Positions 27,318 to 37,600 of a stretch of DNA of 64,000 nt are shown piece by piece. The translations under genes and the position numbers were made by a program. The notes below the pieces were generated by a model. The model was not told the origin of the DNA and ran no database searches. It saw only the letters and a program-made list of their open reading frames with translations. This DNA is from Labilibaculum euxinicum (GTDB lineage: Bacteria > Bacteroidota > Bacteroidia > Bacteroidales > Marinifilaceae), in contig NZ_WTCR01000001.1 in NCBI RefSeq assembly GCF_009795715.1, positions 248,001 to 312,000 of the forward strand. Reading direction: 5' to 3'. The first letter of the stretch is position 1; the number at the start of each line of letters is the position of its first letter.

Positions 27318-27668
27318 TTATCTTGGTTGATTCATTACTCCATAAATCTTAGAACTCCATGGAGAATAATTCTTAGTAACTTTTTTAATTGTAATGATAT
27401 TGCTTTCATCATCGTGATTCTGGTTAAAGTGCATATGCAAGGCCATTGCAATAGCAGCATTAACACCTCCCTCGATGTTTAAATCATCAGTTTCAGAGCC
27501 AGATCGACCTTCTCTCACCAACTTTTTTCTTAAGTTAAGATGTAAGAGTTTCGGCAGATTGACAAAAACAATTACCAGTAGTACCAATGCAATAAATACA
27601 ATGGAATAACCTACAATGGCAACAGTCCATCCACCTTGACTTCCTATAGATAAAATATTCATTAACAT
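27318..27668 (-). CDS. OadG-family delta subunit of the decarboxylase
   Basis: The 116-residue protein has one transmembrane helix (about 15-38, TVAIVGYSIVFIALVLLVIVF), followed by a hydrophilic tail with a His-containing stretch (ALHMHFNQNHDD) and the end YSPWSSKIYGVMNQPR. This matches the OadG/MmdD subunit, which anchors the carboxyltransferase to the membrane complex. It is placed between the carboxyltransferase and biotin carrier genes, as in other Bacteroidota. Confidence 0.88.
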   Translation of the reverse strand: MLMNILSIGSQGGWTVAIVGYSIVFIALVLLVIVFVNLPKLLHLNLRKKLVREGRSGSETDDLNIEGGVNAAIAMALHMHFNQNHDDESNIITIKKVTKNYSPWSSKIYGVMNQPR

Positions 27669-27680
27669 AGAACGTTTTTT

Positions 27681-29237
27681 TTATAATGGAATATTAGAAT
27701 GTTTTTTAGGTGGATTCATTTGCTTCTTAGTCTGAAGAGACTGGAATGCGCGAATCACTCTGAAACGTGTATTACGTGGCTCAATTACATCATCGATATA
27801 ACCATATGATGCTGCATTGTATGGATTAGCAAATGCTTCGTTGTACTCAATTTCAGTTTCTGCAATAAACTTAGCTTTATCAGCATCGTTTAATTCAGCC
27901 ATTTTTCTTCCGTGAAGTACTTCGATTGCACCTTTTGCTCCCATAACAGCAATTTCAGCTGTAGGCCATGCATAATTCAAATCACCACGAAGTTGCTTAC
28001 AAGACATTACATCATGAGCACCACCGTAAGATTTTCTTAGAGTAATAGTTACTTTTGGAACTGTAGCTTCACCATAAGCGAACATTAATTTCGCACCATG
28101 AGTAATGATACCACCAAATTCCTGACTTGATCCAGGCAAGAAACCAGGAACGTCAACCAAAGTTAAAATTGGAATATTGAAACAGTCGCAGAAACGAATG
28201 AATCTGGCCGCTTTTCTTGAAGACTCAATATCAAGTACACCAGCAAGGAAACTAGGCTGATTGGCAACAACACCTACAGACATTCCTCCCATACGAGTAA
28301 AACCTACAATAATATTCTTTGCATAATGACGGTGAACTTCCAAAAATTCAGCATCATCAGCAATCGAATAAATTACATCCTTCATGTCATAAGGCATGTT
28401 CGGATTTGCTGGAATGATTTCATTGAGGATATCATCCATTCTATCAATAGGATCTGAACAAGCTGTAATTGGAGCTTCTTCCAAGTTATTTGATGGCATG
28501 TAAGATAACAACTTACGAACAATCATGATACCTTCTTCTTCATCTTCTACCATGAAGTGAGATACACCTGATTTGCTGGCATGCATTTTAGCACCACCTA
28601 AATCTTCAACAGAAATATCTTCACCGGTAACCGTCTTAACAACCTTAGGTCCAGTCACAAACATGTACGACTTTTCTTCTGTCATCATGATGAAATCGGT
28701 AAGAGCCGGAGAATAAACAGCACCACCCGCACAAGGACCGAAAATTGCTGAAATCTGAGGAATTACACCAGAAGCCATAATATTTCTCTGAAAAATCTCA
28801 GCATAACCTGCCAAAGCAGTTACACCTTCCTGAATACGAGCTCCTCCTGAATCATTAAGACCCACAACCGGTGCACCCATTTTCATTGCCATATCCATGA
28901 TTTTACAAATTTTCTGAGCGAAAGTTTCAGATAACGATCCTCCAAAAACAGTAAAATCCTGAGAGAATACGAATACTAAACGTCCGTCGATTGTTCCCTG
29001 ACCGGTAACAACACCATCGCCTAAAAATTTCGTTTTCTCCATACCGAAGTTAGTACAACGGTGCGATACAAACATGTCAAATTCCTCGAAACTTCCTTCA
29101 TCAAGAAGCATATCGATTCTTTCACGAGCTGTAAACTTGCCTTTCTTGTGTTGAGATTCTATTCTTTTCACACCTCCACCAAGCTTAGCCTCTGCTCTTA
29201 AATCAATTAACTTTTTAATTTTATCCTGACTAGCCAT
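27681..29237 (-). CDS. mmdA: Methylmalonyl-CoA decarboxylase alpha subunit (carboxyltransferase)
   Basis: The 518-residue protein belongs to the acyl-CoA carboxyltransferase family: [66 protein letters not shown]-type text ([24 protein letters not shown]) and YGGAHDVM. It moves CO2 from methylmalonyl-CoA to biotin. Family members alone cannot be told apart as decarboxylase or carboxylase; the sodium-pump subunits immediately downstream and the epimerase upstream decide the call. A close relative sits at 55824-57359. Confidence 0.92.
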   Translation of the reverse strand: MASQDKIKKLIDLRAEAKLGGGVKRIESQHKKGKFTARERIDMLLDEGSFEEFDMFVSHRCTNFGMEKTKFLGDGVVTGQGTIDGRLVFVFSQDFTVFGGSLSETFAQKICKIMDMAMKMGAPVVGLNDSGGARIQEGVTALAGYAEIFQRNIMASGVIPQISAIFGPCAGGAVYSPALTDFIMMTEEKSYMFVTGPKVVKTVTGEDISVEDLGGAKMHASKSGVSHFMVEDEEEGIMIVRKLLSYMPSNNLEEAPITACSDPIDRMDDILNEIIPANPNMPYDMKDVIYSIADDAEFLEVHRHYAKNIIVGFTRMGGMSVGVVANQPSFLAGVLDIESSRKAARFIRFCDCFNIPILTLVDVPGFLPGSSQEFGGIITHGAKLMFAYGEATVPKVTITLRKSYGGAHDVMSCKQLRGDLNYAWPTAEIAVMGAKGAIEVLHGRKMAELNDADKAKFIAETEIEYNEAFANPYNAASYGYIDDVIEPRNTRFRVIRAFQSLQTKKQMNPPKKHSNIPL

Positions 29238-29272
29238 AACTAATTGAGTTATTATTATTTATTGAGTATTCC

Positions 29273-29677
29273 TTATTTATTGCCACAAATTTCAGTCAGC
29301 ACACGCTGAGTTGATTTTGGATGCAAAAATCCAATTTTTAAACCTTCGGCACCATTACGTGGTGTTTTATCGATTACTTCACAACCAGCTTCCTGAACAT
29401 CAGTTAATGCTTGCTGAACATCTTCTACTGCGAATGCCATGTGATGCATTCCTCCACCTGTTTTCGCAACAAACTTACCTATCGGACCTTCTGGATCTGT
29501 TGATTCCAACAACTCAATTTTGGTATCTCCAACTTTGAAAAAAGCTGTTTTAACCTTCTGATCAACTACCTCTTCAACTGCATAACATTCTAATCCTAAT
29601 ACTTTTTCGTAGAATGGAATTGCTTCTTCTAAACTTTTTACGGCTATACCGATATGTTCAATATGGGATGGTTTCAT
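29273..29677 (-). CDS. mce: Methylmalonyl-CoA epimerase
   Basis: The 134-residue VOC-fold protein starts MKPSHIEHIGIAVKSLEEAI and has GKFVAKTGGGMHHMAFAVEDV and IGFLHPKSTQRVLTEI. The metal ligands are visible (H8, the His in GMHHMAF, and a late Glu). It interconverts (R)- and (S)-methylmalonyl-CoA. It is the first gene of the operon and feeds the decarboxylase encoded 35 bases downstream, in the succinate-to-propionate route. Confidence 0.95.
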   Translation of the reverse strand: MKPSHIEHIGIAVKSLEEAIPFYEKVLGLECYAVEEVVDQKVKTAFFKVGDTKIELLESTDPEGPIGKFVAKTGGGMHHMAFAVEDVQQALTDVQEAGCEVIDKTPRNGAEGLKIGFLHPKSTQRVLTEICGNK

Positions 29678-29705
29678 TATAGATATATTTTAAATTATAA
29701 GGTTA

Positions 29706-29736
29706 CAAAAATATCGATTTGAAAAACGGTAATCAA
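29706..29736 (-). promoter_or_regulatory. Promoter of the mce-mmd operon
   Basis: On the minus strand TTG (29734-29736) is followed after 20 bases by TATTTTTG (29706-29713), an exact TAnnTTTG box, 28 bases before the mce ATG. Confidence 0.6.
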
Positions 29737-30120
29737 TGATCTGTAACATTATAAAAGTTGTTTTTCAACATGTATTAAAAACTGCAAGTTCTCACTTTCC
29801 TCCTAACAATCAAACAAATAACAAAAAAACTACTTTTCTAAATTCTTATTTAGAATTCACACTGCGCAAACCTTTGCATAATTAGGCGAACTCATATAAC
29901 GCTTCCTGACATTTGCGAGATCAAAGAAAATCTCTTTTCCGATAAAACAGAAATATATTTTACTATTCCTCAACATATTCGAACACAAATATATTTTCAT
30001 GATTTTTTAGTTAATCCGTACAAAAAACCACGTCCACAACTGTTATTTCACACAATTCTCATTTCATACTTTTTTTGCATTCAAGAGCAAAGAAGAATTC
30101 TACAAGCTTAGAGGATCCTT
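29737..30120. other. Divergent intergenic region, mce to purL
   Basis: No open frame or RNA gene was recognised. A short dyad TCTAAAT/ATTTAGA (about 29836-29853, loop TCTT) is present without a T-run. The rest is AT-rich sequence between the two promoters. Confidence 0.5.
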
Positions 30121-30156
30121 TTTGTTACATTGTGTAAAGTCTTTTACCTATATTTG
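30121..30156 (+). promoter_or_regulatory. Promoter of purL
   Basis: TATATTTG (30149-30156) is an exact -7 box. TTTG at 30121-30124 (24-base spacer) or TTG at 30130-30132 (16-base spacer) could serve as -33; neither is ideal. The ATG lies 53 bases downstream. Confidence 0.5.
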
Positions 30157-30209
30157 CATTTTGAAACAGGTTTCAACCATTATTATAAATTTCATAAGTA
30201 GACTCTAAG

Positions 30210-33200
30210 ATGATACTATTCTTCAAAAAAGACGAAGTACACTTTGTTGTTCAGACAACTAACCAATTGAATGTATTGGATTTTGAAAAGCTTTCCTGGC
30301 TATTCGGAGATGCCGAAAAAATTCAAGAAGATGAGATAGAGGGATTTTTTATTGGCCCAAGAAAGGAAATGATTACTCCTTGGAGTACTAATGCTGTTGA
30401 AATAACCCAAAACATGGGAATTTCAGGAATTTTGCGCATTGAAGAATTTCATAAATCGGAAAACGAAAAAGCAGCATACGATCCTATGCTGCAAGCTTTT
30501 TATAAAAAAATTGGTCAAGACATCTACACCATTGAAAAGCAACCGGAACCAATTATAAATATTGAAAACATTGCTGCATACAACCAAAAAGAAGGTTTGG
30601 CTCTCAGCAGTGAAGAGATTGATTATTTAAATGGAGTTTCAGAAAAAATCGGCAGAAAATTAACTGATTCCGAAGTGTTTGGTTTCTCTCAGGTTAATTC
30701 GGAGCACTGTCGTCACAAAATTTTTAACGGAGTGTTTGTTATTGATGGTGAAGAAAAAGAATCTTCACTTTTCCAATTGATTAAAAAAACTTCCCAATTA
30801 AATCACAACAGAATTGTATCTGCCTACAAAGACAATTGTGCCTTTTTAGAAGGACCTAAAATGGAACAGTTTGCTCCTGTTACTCATGATAAAGCAGATT
30901 TCTTTCAAACCAAAGACATTAACACTGTAATTTCTCTTAAAGCGGAAACACATAATTTCCCAACTACTGTTGAACCATTTAATGGTGCAGCAACAGGTAC
31001 TGGTGGTGAAATTAGAGATAGAATTGCAGGAGGAAAAGCTTCAGTTCCTATGGCTGGAACTGCTGTTTACATGACTTCCTATCCTAGACTGGAAGCTTCC
31101 CGTTCATGGGAAAATGCTACTGATGCCAGAAAATGGTTGTATCAAACTCCTGAAGAAATTTTAATTAAGGCATCGAACGGAGCCAGTGATTTCGGAAATA
31201 AATTTGGTCAGCCTCTTATTTGTGGTTCTGTTCTTACTTTCGAACACTTCGAAAACAATAAAAAATACGGTTACGATAAAGTTATTATGCAGGCCGGAGG
31301 AATTGGTTATGGCAAATTCGAACAAGCTCAAAAAGATGTTCCTGAAAAAGGCGATAAAGTAATTCTTTTAGGTGGTGACAACTACAGAATTGGAATGGGC
31401 GGTGGAGCCGTTTCCTCTGTTGCAACCGGTGAATTCACAAACTCTATCGAGTTAAATGCTGTTCAGCGCTCAAATCCTGAAATGCAAAAAAGAGTTTGTA
31501 ATGCAATTCGGGCAATGGCCGAAATCGATGAGAATCCTATTGTTTCTATTCATGATCATGGAGCAGGCGGACACTTAAATTGCCTATCAGAACTAGTTGA
31601 AGAAACCGGCGGTAAAATTGATTTGAATGCCCTTCCTGTTGGTGACCCTACTCTTTCGGCTAAAGAAATTGTAGGAAATGAGTCTCAGGAAAGAATGGGA
31701 TTGGTTATTAAAGAAAAGGATGTTGCCCTTTTAACCCGCATAGCAGAGAGAGAAAGAGCCCCAATTTACCAGGTTGGCGAAACAACCGGTGATATGAGAT
31801 TCACTTTTGAGGATAAAAAAAACGGACAAAATCCAATTGATCTTGGTCTTTCGGAAATGTTTGGAAAACCACCAAAAACTGTCTTAACAGATACAACTTT
31901 GAATGAAAAATTTGAAGCTGTTAAATATGATGGTAATAAAATAGAAGAATACATCGAAAATGTTCTTCAATTAGAGGCTGTTGCCTGCAAAGATTGGTTA
32001 ACCAACAAGGTAGACAGGTCGGTAACTGGAAAAATAGCCATGCAGCAATGTGCGGGCCCGCTTCAATTGCCATTGAATAATTTAGGCGCCGTTGCAATTG
32101 ATTTTCAAGGCGAAAAAGGAATTGCTACATCTATTGGTCATACACCAATTGCAGCTTTGGTAAACTCTGAAAATGGCAGTCGCCTATCTATTGCCGAATC
32201 ATTAACAAATATGGTTTGGGCTCCAATTGAACAGGGACTTAAAGGCATTTCATTATCTGCAAACTGGATGTGGCCTTGTAAAAATGCCGGTGAAGATGCC
32301 CGTTTGTATCAGGCTGTTCAATCAATTAGTGATTTTGCCATTGAATTGGGAATCAATATCCCAACAGGAAAAGATTCACTTTCCATGACCCAAAAATATG
32401 GAAAAGACGATGTTGTTTATTCTCCTGGAACAGTTATCATTTCAACTGTTGGCGAAATAACCGACATCAATAAAATGATTTCTCCGGTTCTGAAAAACGA
32501 AGCTGGTTCTCATTTAATATATATGGATTTCTCGAAAGATGATTTCCAATTGGGAGGAAGCAGTTTTGCTCAGATTGTAAATAAATTAGGAACACAGACT
32601 CCTGATGTTAAGGATTCAAAATATTTTGCAAAAGCATTTGAAACTCTTCAGCAATTAATATTGGAAGGCAAAGTACTTGCCGGTCACGATATTTCAGCTG
32701 GTGGTATGATTACAGCATTGTTGGAGATGTGTTTTGCAGACAACAGACTTGGTGCTGATATTGATCTTTCATCGATTGACGAAAGCGATTTGGTTAAAGT
32801 ATTGTTTAGCGAAAACCCAGGTGTTATTTTCCAGGTGAAAGATCTTGAAACTATTTCAAAGGATCTTGCCGGTAAAGGAATTAAATTCCATGTAATTGGA
32901 ACTCTTGGCGAGGCAGGAAAGATGCAAATATCAAAAGATGATCAGACTCTTGATCTTGATATAGCATCCTTACGTGATCTTTGGTTCAAAACTTCTTATC
33001 TTTTGGATAGAAATCAATCAGGCAAAGAATTGGCTTTGGAAAGATTCAAATCTTACAAAGAGAATGAACTGGAATTCAAATTCGATGAGAACTTCACAGG
33101 GAAATTTAAACAATTCGGAATTGATCCAAAAAGAAAAGAAAAATCAGGTGTTAAAGCTGCTATTATTCGTGAGAAAGGTGTAAACGGAGATCGTGAGATG

Positions 33201-33899
33201 GCCTGGATGATGCATTTGGCAGGAATGGATGTTAAGGATGTTCATATGACTGATTTGATTGCCGGACGTGAAGATCTTTCTGATGTCAACATGATTGTTT
33301 TTGTTGGAGGCTTCTCTAACTCCGATGTGTTGGGTTCTGCAAAAGGATGGGCCGGAGCTTTCCTTTACAATGAAAAAGCTAAAAAAGCTCTTGATAATTT
33401 CTATGCCCGAAAGGATACTTTAAGTCTTGGAGTCTGTAATGGATGTCAGTTAATTTCTGAACTGGGATTAATTTATCCTGATCATGAAAAACATCCAAAA
33501 CTTCTTCATAACGAATCACACAAATTCGAATCGGGATTTGTAAGTGTATCAATTCCAGAAAATAACTCAATTATGCTTTCGTCTTTGGCCGGAAGTAAAT
33601 TAGGTATTTGGGTTGCTCACGGGGAAGGTAAATTTGATTTGCCATACGGACAAGACAAGTATCAGATTCCTATGAGATACAACATTGATCAGTATCCTGC
33701 CAATCCAAACGGCTCGCCATTTGCAACAGCTGCGATATCATCAAATGATGGTCGCCATTTAGCAATGATGCCTCATCTGGAAAGAGCAACTTACCCTTGG
33801 AACTGGGCTCATTACAATGAGAACCGCATTGATGACGAAGTTTCACCATGGATTGAAGCATTTGTAAATGCGAAAAAATGGATCATGGAACACAAATAA
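30210..33899 (+). CDS. purL: Phosphoribosylformylglycinamidine synthase, fused form
   Basis: The 1229-residue enzyme converts FGAR to FGAM with glutamine and ATP in purine synthesis. It is the large fused type (E. coli PurL 1295 residues). FSQVNSEHCRHK and AETHNFPTTVEPFNGAATGTGGEIRD mark the first synthetase half, PTGKDSLSM and GHDISAGGMITALLEM the second. The C-terminal glutaminase has its nucleophile C1076 in GVCNGCQ, with WVAHGEG and PHLERA completing that domain. It stands alone between its own promoter and a terminator. Confidence 0.97.
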   Translation: MILFFKKDEVHFVVQTTNQLNVLDFEKLSWLFGDAEKIQEDEIEGFFIGPRKEMITPWSTNAVEITQNMGISGILRIEEFHKSENEKAAYDPMLQAFYKKIGQDIYTIEKQPEPIINIENIAAYNQKEGLALSSEEIDYLNGVSEKIGRKLTDSEVFGFSQVNSEHCRHKIFNGVFVIDGEEKESSLFQLIKKTSQLNHNRIVSAYKDNCAFLEGPKMEQFAPVTHDKADFFQTKDINTVISLKAETHNFPTTVEPFNGAATGTGGEIRDRIAGGKASVPMAGTAVYMTSYPRLEASRSWENATDARKWLYQTPEEILIKASNGASDFGNKFGQPLICGSVLTFEHFENNKKYGYDKVIMQAGGIGYGKFEQAQKDVPEKGDKVILLGGDNYRIGMGGGAVSSVATGEFTNSIELNAVQRSNPEMQKRVCNAIRAMAEIDENPIVSIHDHGAGGHLNCLSELVEETGGKIDLNALPVGDPTLSAKEIVGNESQERMGLVIKEKDVALLTRIAERERAPIYQVGETTGDMRFTFEDKKNGQNPIDLGLSEMFGKPPKTVLTDTTLNEKFEAVKYDGNKIEEYIENVLQLEAVACKDWLTNKVDRSVTGKIAMQQCAGPLQLPLNNLGAVAIDFQGEKGIATSIGHTPIAALVNSENGSRLSIAESLTNMVWAPIEQGLKGISLSANWMWPCKNAGEDARLYQAVQSISDFAIELGINIPTGKDSLSMTQKYGKDDVVYSPGTVIISTVGEITDINKMISPVLKNEAGSHLIYMDFSKDDFQLGGSSFAQIVNKLGTQTPDVKDSKYFAKAFETLQQLILEGKVLAGHDISAGGMITALLEMCFADNRLGADIDLSSIDESDLVKVLFSENPGVIFQVKDLETISKDLAGKGIKFHVIGTLGEAGKMQISKDDQTLDLDIASLRDLWFKTSYLLDRNQSGKELALERFKSYKENELEFKFDENFTGKFKQFGIDPKRKEKSGVKAAIIREKGVNGDREMAWMMHLAGMDVKDVHMTDLIAGREDLSDVNMIVFVGGFSNSDVLGSAKGWAGAFLYNEKAKKALDNFYARKDTLSLGVCNGCQLISELGLIYPDHEKHPKLLHNESHKFESGFVSVSIPENNSIMLSSLAGSKLGIWVAHGEGKFDLPYGQDKYQIPMRYNIDQYPANPNGSPFATAAISSNDGRHLAMMPHLERATYPWNWAHYNENRIDDEVSPWIEAFVNAKKWIMEHK

Positions 33900-33920
33900 T
33901 ATCAATAACTTAAATATTGA

Positions 33921-33951
33921 ATACCTCCTTTTCAAGGGGGTATTTTTTTTT
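33921..33951 (+). terminator. Terminator after purL
   Basis: ATACCTCCTT and AAGGGGGTAT (33921-33930 and 33934-33943) pair with one G-U, followed by a T-run. Confidence 0.88.
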
Positions 33952-34019
33952 GCTTAAGTACAAGGTAAAAACTAATACATTTTTCATAACTTGTGACAAC
34001 TAACGAAATCACAACGTAT

Positions 34020-34433
34020 ATGAAACATTTTTTACCCCTTATTGCCATTCTGGGATTAACATTAGCGTGTGCCCCACCTAATAAACTTGCTTCCACTGAA
34101 AAAACGCAAGACTCAATCCAAAAGGAAAAAAGAATCCCCGTTGAAAAACAAATTGCCCCCGGTACTTGTTCTCTTGTAATAAGTGACTTTAAATTTTTAT
34201 CAGAGAACAATAAATTCCTGCTAAACGGAAAAGTGATTTCCATAAAAGCTTATGGTGCAGGCTTTACTTCGACTTTCCAGAAGGAACAAAGCATTCAAAT
34301 AAAAATTACAGAACAACAATTTATTAATTTGAAATCTGCAAAAAGCATTTCTTGTTTAATATCCAGCATCGAAGGAGTACACAACACACCCCTTTACAAA
34401 CTGGTAGATTATAAATCAGAAACAAAACAATAA
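34020..34433 (+). CDS. Small hypothetical lipoprotein
   Basis: The 137-residue product starts at the ATG 34020. A GTG nine codons upstream is not preferred, because the ATG begins a clean lipoprotein signal (MKHFLPLIAILGLTLACAPP, Cys about residue 17). After a Lys/Glu/Ser-rich linker, residues ~45-130 look like a small beta-rich domain with two Cys (GTCSLVISDF and ISCLISS) that could form a disulfide. I do not recognise the family. It lies between the purL terminator and the secreted propeller protein, without a clear operon link. Confidence 0.7.
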   Translation: MKHFLPLIAILGLTLACAPPNKLASTEKTQDSIQKEKRIPVEKQIAPGTCSLVISDFKFLSENNKFLLNGKVISIKAYGAGFTSTFQKEQSIQIKITEQQFINLKSAKSISCLISSIEGVHNTPLYKLVDYKSETKQ

Positions 34434-34630
34434 AATTAATTTCAATTTAGTCCTTATCTTATTCATATTGGTTCCTAGAATACAGGAGAACAGCCCCAAT
34501 TGTAATTTAAAAATTGGAAATAAAAATTACTTTTCAACTAACAAATAAGTTAGGAAAACGTAATATGTCTGCTTCCTCTTTGATAAGAAAACTTAATTTG
34601 CACGTATTCGGCATTAAATAATCAAAACAC

Positions 34631-37600
34631 ATGAAATCAATTTTCACCATACTACTCGCAATAGCGATTTCTTTTCCAATACTTGCGCAAAATAAAAAAC
34701 TAACAGCACAAAAGCACTCTACACTAGGAGTGAAAAATATCGTAATAACCGAAAAAACGTACAATGATTTAACCAATCCCACATTAAACAAAAGAAAGTT
34801 GGCTAAAATTGCGGACAAAGAAGCAGGAAAGCCAAAACGTGCGGATGATCCTATTGCCAGAGCCTTGTACGAAAGAAATCTACTGAAAAATCCTCTTACA
34901 GGACAGATCCCATTAAACATTAAAGAACTGGAAAAGGCATATGTCCTTTCTTCAGCCTCAGGTTTGCAAAGCAGATTAAAAACAGGAGGATTAAGCTATA
35001 TCAATAGCGGACCTCGAAATGTTGGCGGAAGAACCAGAGCTTTAGCTATTGACATGAATGATGCAACAGGAAATACAATATTAGCGGGAGGAACAACCGG
35101 CGGAATGTGGAAATCAACCGATAACGGTGTTAGTTGGACCCGAACAACAAAGCTTGAAGACCACCCTAGTGTAACTTCTATTGCACAAGATCCAAACAAC
35201 ACTGCAATCTGGTATTATACAACCGGAGAACTAATAGGTAATTCAGCATCGGCAGGTAGTGCCCCTTACCGGGGAAACGGACTGTTTAAATCTACCGATA
35301 ACGGCGACAGCTGGACATCTTTAACCTCTACTGCTTCCAACACATCTGAAATATATGATGCTTTTGATTATGCCTGGAATATTTGTATTGATCCTATCAA
35401 CAGCGATGTATATGTTGCAACATCAGATGGAATTAAGCGCTCAACGGATGGAGGGACCAGCTGGACTGATGTTATCGAATCAGATTCCTATTATGAAGAT
35501 ATTATCTGTACTCCCAGCGGGATTAAGTACACTTCTTTAAGTGCCGATGGTACAACAAAAGGAATCTACAGATCGGTAACAGGAAATTTAAATGATTGGG
35601 AAGACATTACTCCTAGTGGATTTCCTGCAGATTATAACAGAGTGGTACTAGCACATGCACCAAGTAATACAACCAATGATATTGTTTATATTTTAGGTGA
35701 AACAATAGGAGCAGGTTTTCAGGATCACAGTTTTTGGAAATTGACTTATAATCCTGCCGCAACAACTCCGGCAACATGGGTAGACCGGTCACAAAATCTA
35801 CCGGAAGGTGGCGACGGGGACACAGATGTAAATGGTTACAACTCACAGGGGTCTTACAATATGGTAATAAAAGTTGCTCCGGATAATGAAAATATGGTAT
35901 TTATCGGCGGCACTAATCTGCTTCGTTCCGATGATGCTTTTGCAACAAAAGCAAGTCCTTTAAGTGTTGGGAAATCGACCGATGAATCAAAAACCTACTG
36001 GATCGGAGGCTACGCTACCGAAAATAATATTAGTCAGTATCCAAATCATCATCCGGATGTACATGCATTAGTATTTAAGAATGATAATGCAACATTACTA
36101 TGCGGACACGATGGTGGAATTAGCATTACTAACAACTATAAACAAACAGACGATACATTTTCTGAAACAGCAGGAGACAAAAGCATGCCTGTTGATTGGG
36201 AATTTCTGAACAATGGCTACCTAACAACACAAGCTTATACAGTCGCTGTTGATAACGATATTAGAACAAACAAAGTATTGCTTTCCGGATTTCAGGACAA
36301 CGGTACCTGGCTTGCTGAAACTTCCGATCCTGATAAAGATTGGTTAGCCTGGGGGTCAGGCGACGGCAGTTACTGCAGTATTTTTAATTTAGGTACCAGT
36401 ATTTACTCTTCTTCACAAAGCGGCACCACTTACCTTGAAAATAACGTAACAGATGAGGCAAGTTACTATTGGACCCGTGTTGATCCTGAGGGAGCAACCG
36501 GACAATTGTTTATCAATCCATTTGTTGAGGATGCCAACAACAGTGAAATTTTATATTATGCTGCAGGACAATACATCTGGAGAAATTCCAATATTTTTGA
36601 AATTCCAAAACTACAATCCAATGAAGCCAATATAAATTGGGAAAAACTGGAAATATCAAAAGCAAGCGGAACTGTATCAGCAATGGAATCCTCAACCTTC
36701 CCTGCTCACATTCTGTATTATGGAACATCAACAGGAAAAGTTTATAAAATTGAAAATTCGCACTCGAAATGGGCAAAAAAAAATGACATTACAGGAACAA
36801 ATATGCCAGCTGGAAATGTAATTTCTATTGATGCAAACCCTTTAAATGCGAATGAAGTATTGGTCGGATTTTCCAATTACGGAATTGAAAGTATATTTAG
36901 TACTACCGATGGGGGAACCACCTGGACTCCTGTAAGTGGAAATCTGGAAGAAATAAATGGTGAGAATAATGGTCCGTCCATCCGCTCAGTAGCTTACATG
37001 GTTTCACCAACTGACACTACCTATTATGCAGGTACCAGTACCGGTTTGTACAGTACAACAAAACTTGAGGGAAGTTCTACAATCTGGACACAGCAAGCAA
37101 TTAACCAAATCGGAACCAGCGTTGTTTCAATGATAAAAGCTCGCAGAGATGGATTCTTTGCTGTTGCAACTCATGGTAATGGGGTATTTACAGCTGATGA
37201 TGATTTTAGCTCTGCTGCTCCTGTTGCACTAATTGGAATGACAAAAGATTCTATTCAAATAGGAGAAGCAGTTGATTTCATGAACAGAAGTATTGGCGAT
37301 GGGTTTACCAAGTGGGAATGGACATTTGAAGGAGCAGAAACAACAACTTCCGCCGACGAACATCCGCGTGGAATTACTTACAACACATCCGGCGTTTATA
37401 AAGTTAGCTTAACTGCTACAAATGCTGCAGGAGAAACTACCCAGGAAATCAGTTCAGCAATAGTTGTTAAATCTGTTAAATCTAATTTTATTGCGAATAC
37501 AACAAATGTTAATGTTGGAACACAAGTCTCTTTTACGAATCAAAGTACAGGCTCTGATCTAAATTATAATTGGAGTTTCCCTGGTGGAACACCAGACAAT

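Noticed and set aside
33993-34019. GTG start of the small lipoprotein
   Set aside because: The ATG at 34020 starts a standard lipoprotein signal, which the extension would disrupt.
34534-34920. 128-residue minus-strand frame at the start of the secreted propeller gene
   Set aside because: It overlaps the signal peptide and N-domain of a real gene and has no supporting start context or similarity.
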